The notes beneath the pieces are model-generated. The model saw only the letters and a list, made by a program, of their open reading frames with translations, searched no databases and had not been told where the DNA came from. A DNA stretch of 7,419 nt, taken from positions 1-7,419 of the forward strand of contig JANOCR010000022.1 in NCBI GenBank assembly GCA_031412355.1, given 5' to 3'. This DNA comes from JAENVT01 sp031412355. Its GTDB lineage: Bacteria; Actinomycetota; Acidimicrobiia; Acidimicrobiales; Ilumatobacteraceae. The translations under genes and the position numbers were made by a program. Shown piece after piece: positions 1-5,737 of the stretch; within the stretch, counting starts at the first letter, position 1; each line of letters opens with the position of its first letter.

Positions 1-1953
1 CGATTGCCGTATCTGCCTGGGCTCGATGGGCTCCGCGCCGTCGCGGTGATCGCCGTGATGATCTATCACGCCGACCATGAGTGGCTGTCGGGCGGGTTCC
101 TCGGCGTCGAGGTGTTTTTCGTCATCAGCGGGTATCTCATCACGCTTCTGCTGATCGGCGAGTTCCAGCGCGAAGGTCGGATCAACCTTGTCCAGTTCTG
201 GATGCGCCGCTTCCGTCGACTGTTGCCGGCACTGTTCGTGATGCTGGCCGGTCTCGCCGTCTACATGACCATCTTCAGGCGAACCCCGATGGGCCGCACC
301 CGAGGCGACTTCGCCGGCGGCATCCTCTACGTCAGCAACTGGTACCAGATCGTGGTGGGTCAGGGCTACACCGCCAGCGAGGCATTCGTTCCGTTGCGAC
401 ATCTGTGGTCGCTGGCGGTCGAGGAGCAGTTCTATCTGCTCTGGCCGCTGGTGATGGTCGCCGTTCTCGTGCGGCGATCAGGACGCGACCTGCCACGTGT
501 TGGGATGTGGTTTGCCGGCGCGACGATTGCCGTGACGGTGGCGATGGCTCTGCTGTTCCAGAGCGGCGACGTCGCCGCGACGTGCACTGCGGATCAGCGC
601 GAGGGCTATTGGTCTTTGTTCGGCCGGTGCCTCAGCGTCAACGAGTCGTTGTACCTCGGCACGTTCAGCAGAGCCGGTGGACTGTTGATCGGCGCAGCGT
701 TCGCGACGGTGTGGCGTCCGTCGGCACTCGTGCGCGGGCCGATGCGCGACCGGGCGCGCACACTCGACATCGTCGGTGTGCTCGGGTTGGTGACACTCGG
801 GTGGCTGATGTGGACGCTGTGGCTGTCGGAGGGCGGTCGGCAGTTCGGCATCCGCTTCGACCCCTTTTTGTTTCGGGGCGGATTCCTGCTGACCGGAATC
901 GCCACCGTGGCCGTTATCTCAGGCGTAACTCACGAGCACGGCACACTTGGCCGCGTGCTCGGCAACCCGGTGATGAACTGGGTCGGCACGCGAAGCTACG
1001 GCTTGTACCTCTATCACTGGCCGATCTACCAGATCATCCGCGGCGAGGCCGGACAACCGCTGAAGGTGTCGGAGTTCGTCGTGGCGATGATCGCGACGAT
1101 CCCGATCACAGAGGCGAGCTACCGCTTCGTCGAACTGCCGATTCGTCAGGGCCGGATCTCCGAGGCCTTTCGCGAGCGGCGACAACGTCGTTCCGCAGAC
1201 GTGTACCGACGGCGTCGGCAACTCGCCGGCGCGTCGCTGCTCGTGGTCGGTCTTGTCGGTTTCGCCGGTGCCAGCATCGCCCTCGCCCCGAACGAATGCG
1301 TCGGGCAGGTCGAGTGTGATCTGGCCGCAGCGACCGCCACAACCGATTCGGCGGCTCCACCGGATACGGCGAGCGTCGACACCGTGGCGCCACCGGTCGA
1401 CGGAACGACGGCTCCCCAGAGCACAGCGTCGACCACATCGTCGACGTCCACGACATCAACGACGCTTCCGTTGGAACAGCGACCCCCCTACGCGATCGGC
1501 GAGTCCGTCATGCTCGGGGCAAAGTCGCAGCTCGAGGCCGTGGGATTCGTGGTCGATGCAGCCGAGAGCCGGCAGGGCAAGCAGTTGGCCGAAGTCGTCG
1601 GCCAACTCCGCGCGGCTGGCCGCCTAGGCAACATCGTGGTGATTCACATCGGCACCAATGGCGAGGTCTCCGACGAGACATTCGATGCGATCATGGCCAA
1701 CTTGCCGGCAGACGAAGTGAAGTCGGTCTGGTTCCTGACCGTGCGCGCCGACCGGGCGTGGATCGAGGGCAACAACAACCGCATCCTCGCCCTGCCTGCC
1801 GAGTACCCGAACGTCCGGATCGGATTCTGGGCCGACTTCGTTCCGCAGATCTCCGGCATGGCCAGCGACGGCTTCCACCTCGGCACGAACGAGGCCAAAC
1901 AGACGTACGCCAGCCTGATCAAGGGTTGGTCCGACATACCGCCCGACGGTTAG
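1..1953 (+). CDS. Membrane acyltransferase-3 / SGNH-hydrolase fusion (OatA-like), 5'-truncated by the window
   Basis: This is probably an O-acyltransferase that moves acyl groups across the membrane onto a cell-envelope polysaccharide or peptidoglycan sugar. The reading frame is open from base 1 and begins R-LPYLPGLDGLR, the usual N-terminal motif of the family, so the TTG at 4 is an internal Leu and the start lies upstream. Counting codons from base 1, visible acyltransferase-3 marks are the YH pair (His 23), FFVISGYL (39-46), an Arg-rich RRFRRLLP segment, SLAVEEQFYLLWP (from 137) and SYGLYLYHWP (His 339). Many hydrophobic segments follow, the last at about codons 407-428. A Thr/Ser/Pro/Ala-rich linker (about 443-492) then leads to an extracytoplasmic SGNH domain. 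Its block I reads GES instead of the common GDS (Ser codon 502), with HIGTNG (block III) and DGFHL (Asp 623, His 626). The acceptor substrate cannot be told from sequence. It ends in TAG. Confidence 0.93.
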   Translation, partial: RLPYLPGLDGLRAVAVIAVMIYHADHEWLSGGFLGVEVFFVISGYLITLLLIGEFQREGRINLVQFWMRRFRRLLPALFVMLAGLAVYMTIFRRTPMGRTRGDFAGGILYVSNWYQIVVGQGYTASEAFVPLRHLWSLAVEEQFYLLWPLVMVAVLVRRSGRDLPRVGMWFAGATIAVTVAMALLFQSGDVAATCTADQREGYWSLFGRCLSVNESLYLGTFSRAGGLLIGAAFATVWRPSALVRGPMRDRARTLDIVGVLGLVTLGWLMWTLWLSEGGRQFGIRFDPFLFRGGFLLTGIATVAVISGVTHEHGTLGRVLGNPVMNWVGTRSYGLYLYHWPIYQIIRGEAGQPLKVSEFVVAMIATIPITEASYRFVELPIRQGRISEAFRERRQRRSADVYRRRRQLAGASLLVVGLVGFAGASIALAPNECVGQVECDLAAATATTDSAAPPDTASVDTVAPPVDGTTAPQSTASTTSSTSTTSTTLPLEQRPPYAIGESVMLGAKSQLEAVGFVVDAAESRQGKQLAEVVGQLRAAGRLGNIVVIHIGTNGEVSDETFDAIMANLPADEVKSVWFLTVRADRAWIEGNNNRILALPAEYPNVRIGFWADFVPQISGMASDGFHLGTNEAKQTYASLIKGWSDIPPDG

Positions 1954-1982
1954 TCGGCCGCGAGCCGGGCTGCGTTCCGACT
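1952..1982 (+). terminator. Possible hairpin terminator after the acyltransferase
   Basis: AGTCGG (1952-1957, overlapping the stop codon) is complementary to CCGACT (1977-1982). Inside it, CGC (1959-1961) can pair with GCG (1972-1974). There is no T tract, so this is only a candidate intrinsic terminator, of the tailless kind often proposed for GC-rich actinobacteria. Pairing was found by eye and no folding energy was computed. Confidence 0.35.
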
Positions 1983-2005
1983 CCCGGGGTGAATATCGGA
2001 AGCTT

Positions 2006-2021
2006 TACCCTTGCTGTCCAC
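2006..2021 (+). promoter_or_regulatory. Weak candidate -10 element of the MarR gene
   Basis: TACCCT at 2006-2011 fits TANNNT and lies 10 nt before the ATG at 2022, where no Shine-Dalgarno sequence is seen. Transcription could begin at or just before the start codon. No convincing -35 box is visible, and the spacing is longer than for the other leaderless starts in this window, so support is modest. Confidence 0.3.
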
Positions 2022-2522
2022 ATGGAATCCTCGGTCGACCTGCATCAACGCGAGATGTACGAACTCGCCGTGCGAATCGGTGCGTCATGGGTGCAGATTC
2101 GGCGTGGTGCGGCGATGGGTGCACTGCGCGACTACCTGCTCGGAACCGGCGACGAGGCACTCGAGCAGGGGCAGATGGATTCGCTCGATCTCCTCGCCCG
2201 CCAGCCGTCGTGGCGCATGAGTGATCTGGCCGAGGCGTTGCGCATTGATCCGTCGACGGCCACGCGCGCGGTGCAGCGTCTGGTCGGTTCGGGCCTCGCG
2301 GTCCGCACTCCGAACGACGACGACGGACGGGTCGTGATGGTCGAGATCACCGAGGCGGGCCGCGCTCGTCATGCCGACGTGAACGCCAGGCGCGGCCTGC
2401 TGATGGAACACATGTTGGGCGCGTTCACGCCGCAAGAACGGCCCGCGCTGGCCGACATGCTCGAGCGCTTCGTCGGCGCGGTCGACGAGTTCGTCGACCG
2501 CCTCGCCCACATCCCCGCCTGA
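2022..2522 (+). CDS. MarR-family winged-helix transcriptional regulator
   Basis: This is a 166-residue protein of normal MarR length, expected to act as a dimeric DNA-binding repressor or activator in the cytoplasm. After an N-terminal helical dimerisation segment, the sequence from about residue 50 (QMDSLDLLARQ) enters the winged helix. MSDLAEALRIDPSTATRAVQ contains the helix-turn-helix, with the recognition helix near residues 76-87, followed by a wing with the family-typical DDDGRVVMVEIT and EAGRAR. The C-terminal helices complete the dimer interface. I chose the ATG at 2022; an in-frame GTG at 1989 would add 11 residues and cannot be excluded. It is separated by 68 bp from the acyltransferase and followed after 22 bp by a palindromic repeat, so it looks monocistronic. 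No clear palindromic operator was found upstream. The ligand and targets are unknown. Confidence 0.9.
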   Translation: MESSVDLHQREMYELAVRIGASWVQIRRGAAMGALRDYLLGTGDEALEQGQMDSLDLLARQPSWRMSDLAEALRIDPSTATRAVQRLVGSGLAVRTPNDDDGRVVMVEITEAGRARHADVNARRGLLMEHMLGAFTPQERPALADMLERFVGAVDEFVDRLAHIPA

Positions 2523-2544
2523 CCACACAGCCTCATGGGGCGCG

Positions 2545-2591
2545 GGTTGTCACGCGCTGACCGTCACCCAGACGGTGGGAGCGCGACAGCC
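2545..2591 (+). repeat. 47-nt palindromic repeat, copy 1
   Basis: This is an imperfect palindrome just after the MarR gene. The inner stem ACCGTC (2560-2565) pairs perfectly with GACGGT (2571-2576) around the loop ACCCA. The outer arm GGTTGTC (2545-2551) pairs with GACAGCC (2585-2591) with one G-T wobble, and CGC (2553-2555) pairs with GCG (2581-2583). Bases 2557-2588 are identical to 3536-3567 in copy 2. The structure could be a bidirectional tailless terminator, a REP-like extragenic repeat or one end of a cassette. The repeat is seen directly; its role is inference. Confidence 0.85.
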
Positions 2592-2642
2592 CTCGGTGCA
2601 GGATCGTTTCCGCTTCGGTGATCTCGGCGCCTTCTTTGCCAC

Positions 2643-3539
2643 GTGAGCAAGGACCTGGATCTGATCGAACTCGCCCAGGCCCAGCACGCCCTCATCACCC
2701 GCGGCGACGTCTACGCCTGCGGTCTGAGCTCGCAGCAATGGTGTGACCGGCTGGAGCAAGGCCTCTGGCTGCCTGCATCCGAAGGGGTGTTCCGACACTG
2801 CGCAACTCCGTTGACGTGGGAGATCCGAGTGCGAGCCGCGGCAATGTCGCTCGGCCGCGACGCTGCGCTGTACGGACCAACATCTGCTCGTTGGTGGGGA
2901 TTCGACGGCTTCACCGACGATCGAGTCGAGTTCGTCGTGCCCCGCATTCGCCGATCGCTCGACCCGACCGTGAAACTGCACACGACGATGCAATGGCACG
3001 CGGGCGACTTGCAGACTCGAGATGGAGTGCGCACCACCAGCGCGACCCGGACGATCATTGATCTCGCCGCCTCACGACACGGCAGTCAAGCAATCGAGAA
3101 GGCAATCGATTCTGCGATTCGGCTACGTCTGACGACGATCCCAAGATTGACCAAACGAATGGCCGAGCTTTCGTCAGGACGACCTGGAGTTCGATTGCTG
3201 CGCGAGATCCTCCTCGACAGCGGAGGCGAGTCCTTCCTCGAGCGACGGTTCCTGGGTCTCGTACGCGCTGCGGGACTACCACGGCCCACTTGCCAGGTCG
3301 TCTTCGCCACCAGCGGCAGAGTGATGAGAGTCGACTTCGAGTTCCGTTCCAGCGTCGTGGTCGAAGTGACCGGACGATTCGGGCACACGTCAGATCGCGA
3401 CCGTCAGAAAGATGCACGACGTCGCAACGCCTTGCAGCAGATCGGCAAGACGGTTCTGGAGTTCACCACAATCGATGTCATGTCCGCACAGGACTACGTG
3501 CTCACCACCCTTCACACCTCCGGGGTTGTCGCACTCTGA
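2643..3539 (+). CDS. Orphan AbiEi-like / DUF559 (Vsr-like endonuclease fold) protein
   Basis: This 298-residue protein has a two-part build common in actinobacteria. The N-terminal part (about residues 5-50) resembles the AbiEi antitoxin-type winged helix (LAQAQHALITRGDV, then GLSSQQW and a VFRH segment). The C-terminal part (about 195-295) resembles DUF559, a Vsr-like PD-(D/E)XK fold. Visible features are the conserved ESFLERRFLGLVRAAGLP entry helix, MRVDFEF (Asp 231), VVVEVTG (Glu 241; Thr 243 where EVDG is usual), His 248, and a DRDRQKDARRRNAL helix. It may be a DNA-binding protein or nuclease, but activity is unproven and no AbiEii toxin gene is adjacent. The start is GTG without a clear Shine-Dalgarno sequence; an in-frame stop at 2619 limits the upstream choice. 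The last codons (GVVAL and TGA) lie inside palindrome copy 2, and copy 1 lies upstream, so the gene is bracketed by direct repeats. Its central part looks slightly less GC-rich than its neighbours by eye. Confidence 0.82.
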   Translation: MSKDLDLIELAQAQHALITRGDVYACGLSSQQWCDRLEQGLWLPASEGVFRHCATPLTWEIRVRAAAMSLGRDAALYGPTSARWWGFDGFTDDRVEFVVPRIRRSLDPTVKLHTTMQWHAGDLQTRDGVRTTSATRTIIDLAASRHGSQAIEKAIDSAIRLRLTTIPRLTKRMAELSSGRPGVRLLREILLDSGGESFLERRFLGLVRAAGLPRPTCQVVFATSGRVMRVDFEFRSSVVVEVTGRFGHTSDRDRQKDARRRNALQQIGKTVLEFTTIDVMSAQDYVLTTLHTSGVVAL

Positions 3540-3570
3540 CCGTCACCCAGACGGTGGGAGCGCGACAACC
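3524..3570 (+). repeat. 47-nt palindromic repeat, copy 2, overlapping the DUF559 stop codon
   Basis: This is the second direct copy, 979 bp from the first. The outer arm GGTTGTCGC (3524-3532) pairs perfectly with GCGACAACC (3562-3570). CTC (3534-3536) pairs with GAG (3558-3560), and ACCGTC (3539-3544) pairs with GACGGT (3550-3555) around ACCCA. The left arm encodes the last residues of the DUF559 protein and its TGA. Differences from copy 1 fall in the left arm and at one outer right-arm base, while 32 consecutive bases are identical. It would work as a terminator separating that gene from the sigma-factor promoter, though no T tract follows. Confidence 0.87.
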
Positions 3571-3599
3571 GCGGGATGTGGGGCGGGATGGGTGGCGGC

Positions 3600-3612
3600 T
3601 AGGGTCGACGAC
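3600..3612 (+). promoter_or_regulatory. Leaderless -10 element of the sigma-factor gene
   Basis: TAGGGT (3600-3605) fits the actinobacterial -10 consensus TANNNT. It is followed by exactly 7 nt and then the GTG start, the spacing expected when transcription begins at the first base of the start codon. No Shine-Dalgarno sequence is visible. No convincing -35 box and no SigR-type GGAAT-N18-GTT autoregulatory promoter was found in this short region. Confidence 0.55.
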
Positions 3613-4206
3613 GTGGCAGAGCGGACCGAGTTCACGCAGCAGGCGATGCAGTACGCACCCCAGCTGTACAGCGCCGCGCTGCGCATGACCCGCAATTCGT
3701 CGGACGCCGAAGACCTCGTACAAGAGACATACCTGCGCGCCTACCGCAGCTACGAGGGATTCGAGGAGGGCACCAACCTGCGCGCCTGGCTGTTCCGGAT
3801 CATGACCAATCAGTACATCAACACTTATCGCGCCAAGCAGCGCCGTCCGATCGAGACCGACCTCGACGACGTCGAGGATCTGTATCTGTATCGCCGGGTC
3901 GGCAACCTCGCATCCCTGAGCCGCAGCGCCGAGGACACACTGTTCGAGATGTTCACCGACGAGGAGGTGAAGACCGCGCTCGAGGAGCTCCCCGAGGCGT
4001 TTCGCATCCCCGTCCTGCTCGCCGACGTGGAAGGATTTTCCTACAAGGAGATCGCCGAGATGACCGACGTACCTATCGGCACGGTCATGTCACGGCTGCA
4101 TCGGGGAAGAAAATCGATGCACAAGAAGTTGTACGACTTTGCCGAGCAGCGTGGTCTGATTGCAGCCGGTGATGACGAGCAGGTGAAAGAGCCGACCAAT
4201 GGATGA
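3613..4206 (+). CDS. sigR: ECF RNA polymerase sigma factor, SigR/SigH type
   Basis: This 197-residue alternative sigma factor resembles Streptomyces SigR and mycobacterial SigH, which direct the thiol-oxidative stress response (thioredoxin, mycothiol recycling, proteases). Region 2 spans about residues 13-75. It contains LYSAALRMTRNSSDAEDLVQ, the typical ETYLRAYRSYEGFEEGTNLRAW stretch (shown only in part) and IMTNQYINTYR. An acidic linker (ETDLDDVEDLYLYRR) leads to region 4 at about residues 125-178, with LPEAFRIPVLLADVEGFSYK, EIAEMTDVPIGTVMSRLHRG and RKSMHKKLYD. The GTG at 3613 fits the TAGGGT promoter element and the family's N-terminal length. Longer in-frame starts would run into the DUF559 gene and are rejected. 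The 3' end overlaps the anti-sigma gene by 8 nt (ATGGATGA), which suggests translational coupling. The assignment to the SigR group is supported by the partner encoded next to it. Confidence 0.93.
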   Translation: MAERTEFTQQAMQYAPQLYSAALRMTRNSSDAEDLVQETYLRAYRSYEGFEEGTNLRAWLFRIMTNQYINTYRAKQRRPIETDLDDVEDLYLYRRVGNLASLSRSAEDTLFEMFTDEEVKTALEELPEAFRIPVLLADVEGFSYKEIAEMTDVPIGTVMSRLHRGRKSMHKKLYDFAEQRGLIAAGDDEQVKEPTNG

Positions 4207-4450
4207 TTGCAACGAGACGATCCGCGAACTCGAGGCGTTTCTGGACGGTTCTCTCTCCGACGATGGCCACCAGGCGATCCATGCCCACCTCGGAGGATGT
4301 TCCGATTGCCTGCAGGCCTTCGATTTCCAGGCCGAGCTTCGCACGGTGATCGCCGCCAAGTGCCACAACGACGAAATGCCTCCGGGCCTGCTGTCGAGAA
4401 TCGAGCAGTGTTTCAACGAGGATTTCGACGGCGACGGCCGCATCGGTTGA
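4199..4450 (+). CDS. rsrA: Zinc-binding redox-sensing anti-sigma factor, RsrA type
   Basis: This 83-residue protein is expected to bind and silence the sigma factor encoded just upstream, and to release it when its zinc-site thiols are oxidised. The ZAS motif HX3CX2C is present as His30, Cys34, Cys37, with Cys4 upstream. The intervals 26-4-3 match those I recall for the zinc-ligand and redox residues of Streptomyces RsrA (C11, H37, C41, C44). Two further cysteines, Cys55 in AAKCHNDEMPPGLL and Cys71, lie in the C-terminal half; the first segment is typical of the mycothiol-system anti-sigma subfamily. It has no membrane segment, so it acts in the cytoplasm. Its start overlaps the sigma gene by 8 nt, fitting coupled, near-stoichiometric production. 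Redox function here is inferred from family and residue spacing. Confidence 0.9.
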   Translation: MDDCNETIRELEAFLDGSLSDDGHQAIHAHLGGCSDCLQAFDFQAELRTVIAAKCHNDEMPPGLLSRIEQCFNEDFDGDGRIG

Positions 4451-4474
4451 TCTGCAAGCCGGCACGGTACGAAG

Positions 4475-4511
4475 TTCACGAACCCGCCGGGTGCTGGCTA
4501 CGCTGGCCGGC
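4475..4511 (+). promoter_or_regulatory. Promoter of the small membrane protein gene, leaderless
   Basis: TTCACG (4475-4480, four of six matches to TTGACA) lies 18 nt before TACGCT (4499-4504, TANNNT). A 7-nt gap then leads to the ATG at 4512. This is the best-formed promoter in the window. It supports a separate transcription unit starting with the 46-residue protein and probably running through the metalloprotease and tilS. Confidence 0.6.
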
Positions 4512-4652
4512 ATGACAGCGGTCATCTTTCACTTCTGGCTCGGCGTCATCCTGCTTGCAGTTTCGGTCCTGGCGGTCGTCGGCCTGATCGGCGGGTACCT
4601 GAAGAAGGTCACCGCCCCGCAGTACCCCTCGAAGCGCAACAGCGAAGAATAA
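4512..4652 (+). CDS. Small single-pass membrane protein, 46 residues, unknown function
   Basis: The gene runs from ATG to TAA and encodes 46 residues. Residues about 4-29 are almost wholly hydrophobic (VIFHFWLGVILLAVSVLAVV, then GLIGGYL), forming one membrane helix. A short basic and polar tail follows (KKVTAPQYPSKRNSEE), which by the positive-inside rule should lie in the cytoplasm. There is no signal-peptidase-like site and no recognisable domain. The case for a real gene rests on the well-placed leaderless promoter, the clean hydrophobic helix, and the fit into the gap between rsrA and the metalloprotease, whose GTG starts 11 nt after its stop. The two genes are probably co-transcribed. 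I do not recognise the family. It could be an adaptor or regulator of the downstream protease, but nothing in the sequence shows that. Confidence 0.72.
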   Translation: MTAVIFHFWLGVILLAVSVLAVVGLIGGYLKKVTAPQYPSKRNSEE

Positions 4653-4663
4653 TCGGTCGCATC

Positions 4664-5737
4664 GTGGCTGCCGCTGAGTCGCCAATCGACTGGCACCGCG
4701 CCGAACAGATCGCCGTACGCATCGCTGGCCGCCATGCCGACCTCGAGGCAACCCAACACGAACAGACAACCCGCAACGCCGACCTGGCGCGAATGATCCC
4801 CAGGTTGGAGGACCAGATCGAGGCCACCACCGGACTGCGATCGCTGGCCGGTCCCGCGTCAGTCGAGGTCATCGATCGGCCGGCGTGGATCCGGGCCAAC
4901 ATCTCCTCGTTCCAACACCTCCTCGCCCCGCTGATCGACCAATGGGCGCAGAAGTTGCCGACGAAGGGGATCGCGGCGCGCATCAGCGGCCAGTTGGTCG
5001 GCGCCGAACTGGGGGCATTGCTCGGATGGATGAGCAGCCGCGTGCTCGGGCAGTACGACCTGCTGATCGGACGCGACGATGTCGACGACGCGGTGTACAT
5101 GGTCGGCCCCAACCTGGCCGCAATCGAGAAGCGGTTCGGCTTCGAGCCCGACGAGTTCCGTACCTGGGTGCTGTTGCACGAATTGACGCACAGGGCCCAG
5201 TTCACCGGCGTGCCCTGGATGCGTGCTCACTTCACCGATCTGGTCACCACCAGCGTGCGCATGGCCAACCCCGATCCACGCCAGATCGCGGCGACTGTTC
5301 GCGAGGCTTTCAGCGATCGTGACCGCGCCCGGCAACACGTGCGCGACAGCGGCGTCTTCGGGCTGATCGCTTCACCCGAGCAACGTGCGGTGATCCAACA
5401 GATCGCCGGACTGATGTCGTTGCTCGAGGGTCACGGCGACGTGACCATGAGCCGAGCGGTCGGTGAACTGGTGCCGTCGGCGAAACGCTTCGCCGCGGTG
5501 ATGCAGGCCCGTCGCCGGAGATCCAATCCGCTCAGCAGGCTCATGCTCAGGCTCACCGGTATCGAGGGCAAACTCAACCAGTACGCCGCCGGCGAACGGT
5601 TCATCGCCGCCATCGAGGTCAACGGCGGGCCACGGGCCGTCGACGTGTGCTGGCGAGCCGAAGCCAACCTGCCCTCGTTGGAAGAGATCCGCAACCCGCA
5701 GCAATGGACCGACCGAGTCGGGGTGCTCGTTGCTTGA
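4664..5737 (+). CDS. DUF2342 zinc-dependent metalloprotease (F420-biosynthesis-associated family)
   Basis: This 357-residue protein matches the actinobacterial DUF2342 family, annotated as a zinc-dependent metalloprotease or 'coenzyme F420 biosynthesis associated' protein. The family label comes from co-occurrence with F420 genes; no substrate is known to me. The N-terminus begins IDWHRAEQIAVRIAG. Family-typical blocks follow: VIDRPAWIRANISSF, a QLVGAELGALLGWMSSRVLG core, GQYDLLIG, and VYMVGPNLAAIEKRFG. The zinc motif HELTH occupies residues 172-176 (His172, Glu173, His176). A conserved LLEGHGDV segment (Glu255, His257) may provide the third zinc ligand. No signal peptide or clear membrane helix is seen. 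The start is GTG, with no good Shine-Dalgarno sequence, 11 nt after the small membrane protein gene. The end overlaps tilS by 8 nt, a pairing I know as common in actinobacteria. Confidence 0.9.
   Translation: MAAAESPIDWHRAEQIAVRIAGRHADLEATQHEQTTRNADLARMIPRLEDQIEATTGLRSLAGPASVEVIDRPAWIRANISSFQHLLAPLIDQWAQKLPTKGIAARISGQLVGAELGALLGWMSSRVLGQYDLLIGRDDVDDAVYMVGPNLAAIEKRFGFEPDEFRTWVLLHELTHRAQFTGVPWMRAHFTDLVTTSVRMANPDPRQIAATVREAFSDRDRARQHVRDSGVFGLIASPEQRAVIQQIAGLMSLLEGHGDVTMSRAVGELVPSAKRFAAVMQARRRRSNPLSRLMLRLTGIEGKLNQYAAGERFIAAIEVNGGPRAVDVCWRAEANLPSLEEIRNPQQWTDRVGVLVA

Noticed and set aside
4..6. TTG as the start of the acyltransferase
   Set aside because: The codon before it (CGA, Arg) is in frame and the sequence begins inside the conserved LPYLPGLDGLR motif, so the gene continues upstream of the window.
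81..1319. 412-codon plus-strand open frame inside the acyltransferase
   Set aside because: Its translation is Arg-rich and low in hydrophobic residues, and it sits in an alternative frame of a clear membrane-protein gene, so it is a shadow.
1430..1476. Ser/Thr codon run in the acyltransferase as a DNA repeat element
   Set aside because: The acg/tcg-type codons form an in-frame low-complexity linker between the membrane and hydrolase domains, which explains the pattern.
1758..2021. Long upstream extension of the MarR frame
   Set aside because: It runs through the end of the acyltransferase gene in another frame with Arg/Pro-rich composition typical of a shadow. MarR-like sequence begins only at about 2022.
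2545..3570. The two palindromes as a CRISPR array
   Set aside because: There are only two units, separated by a complete gene, and no short regular spacers.
2536..3585. TGGGGCG found just outside both palindrome copies (2536-2542 and 3579-3585) as a target-site duplication
   Set aside because: The two 7-mers sit at different distances from the repeat ends (2 and 8 bases), and G-runs are common here, so chance is likely.
3412..3612. Upstream in-frame extension of the sigma-factor gene from 3412
   Set aside because: It would overlap the DUF559 coding region by 128 nt and cross the hairpin repeat. The GTG at 3613 has a matching -10 element and gives the normal family N-terminus.
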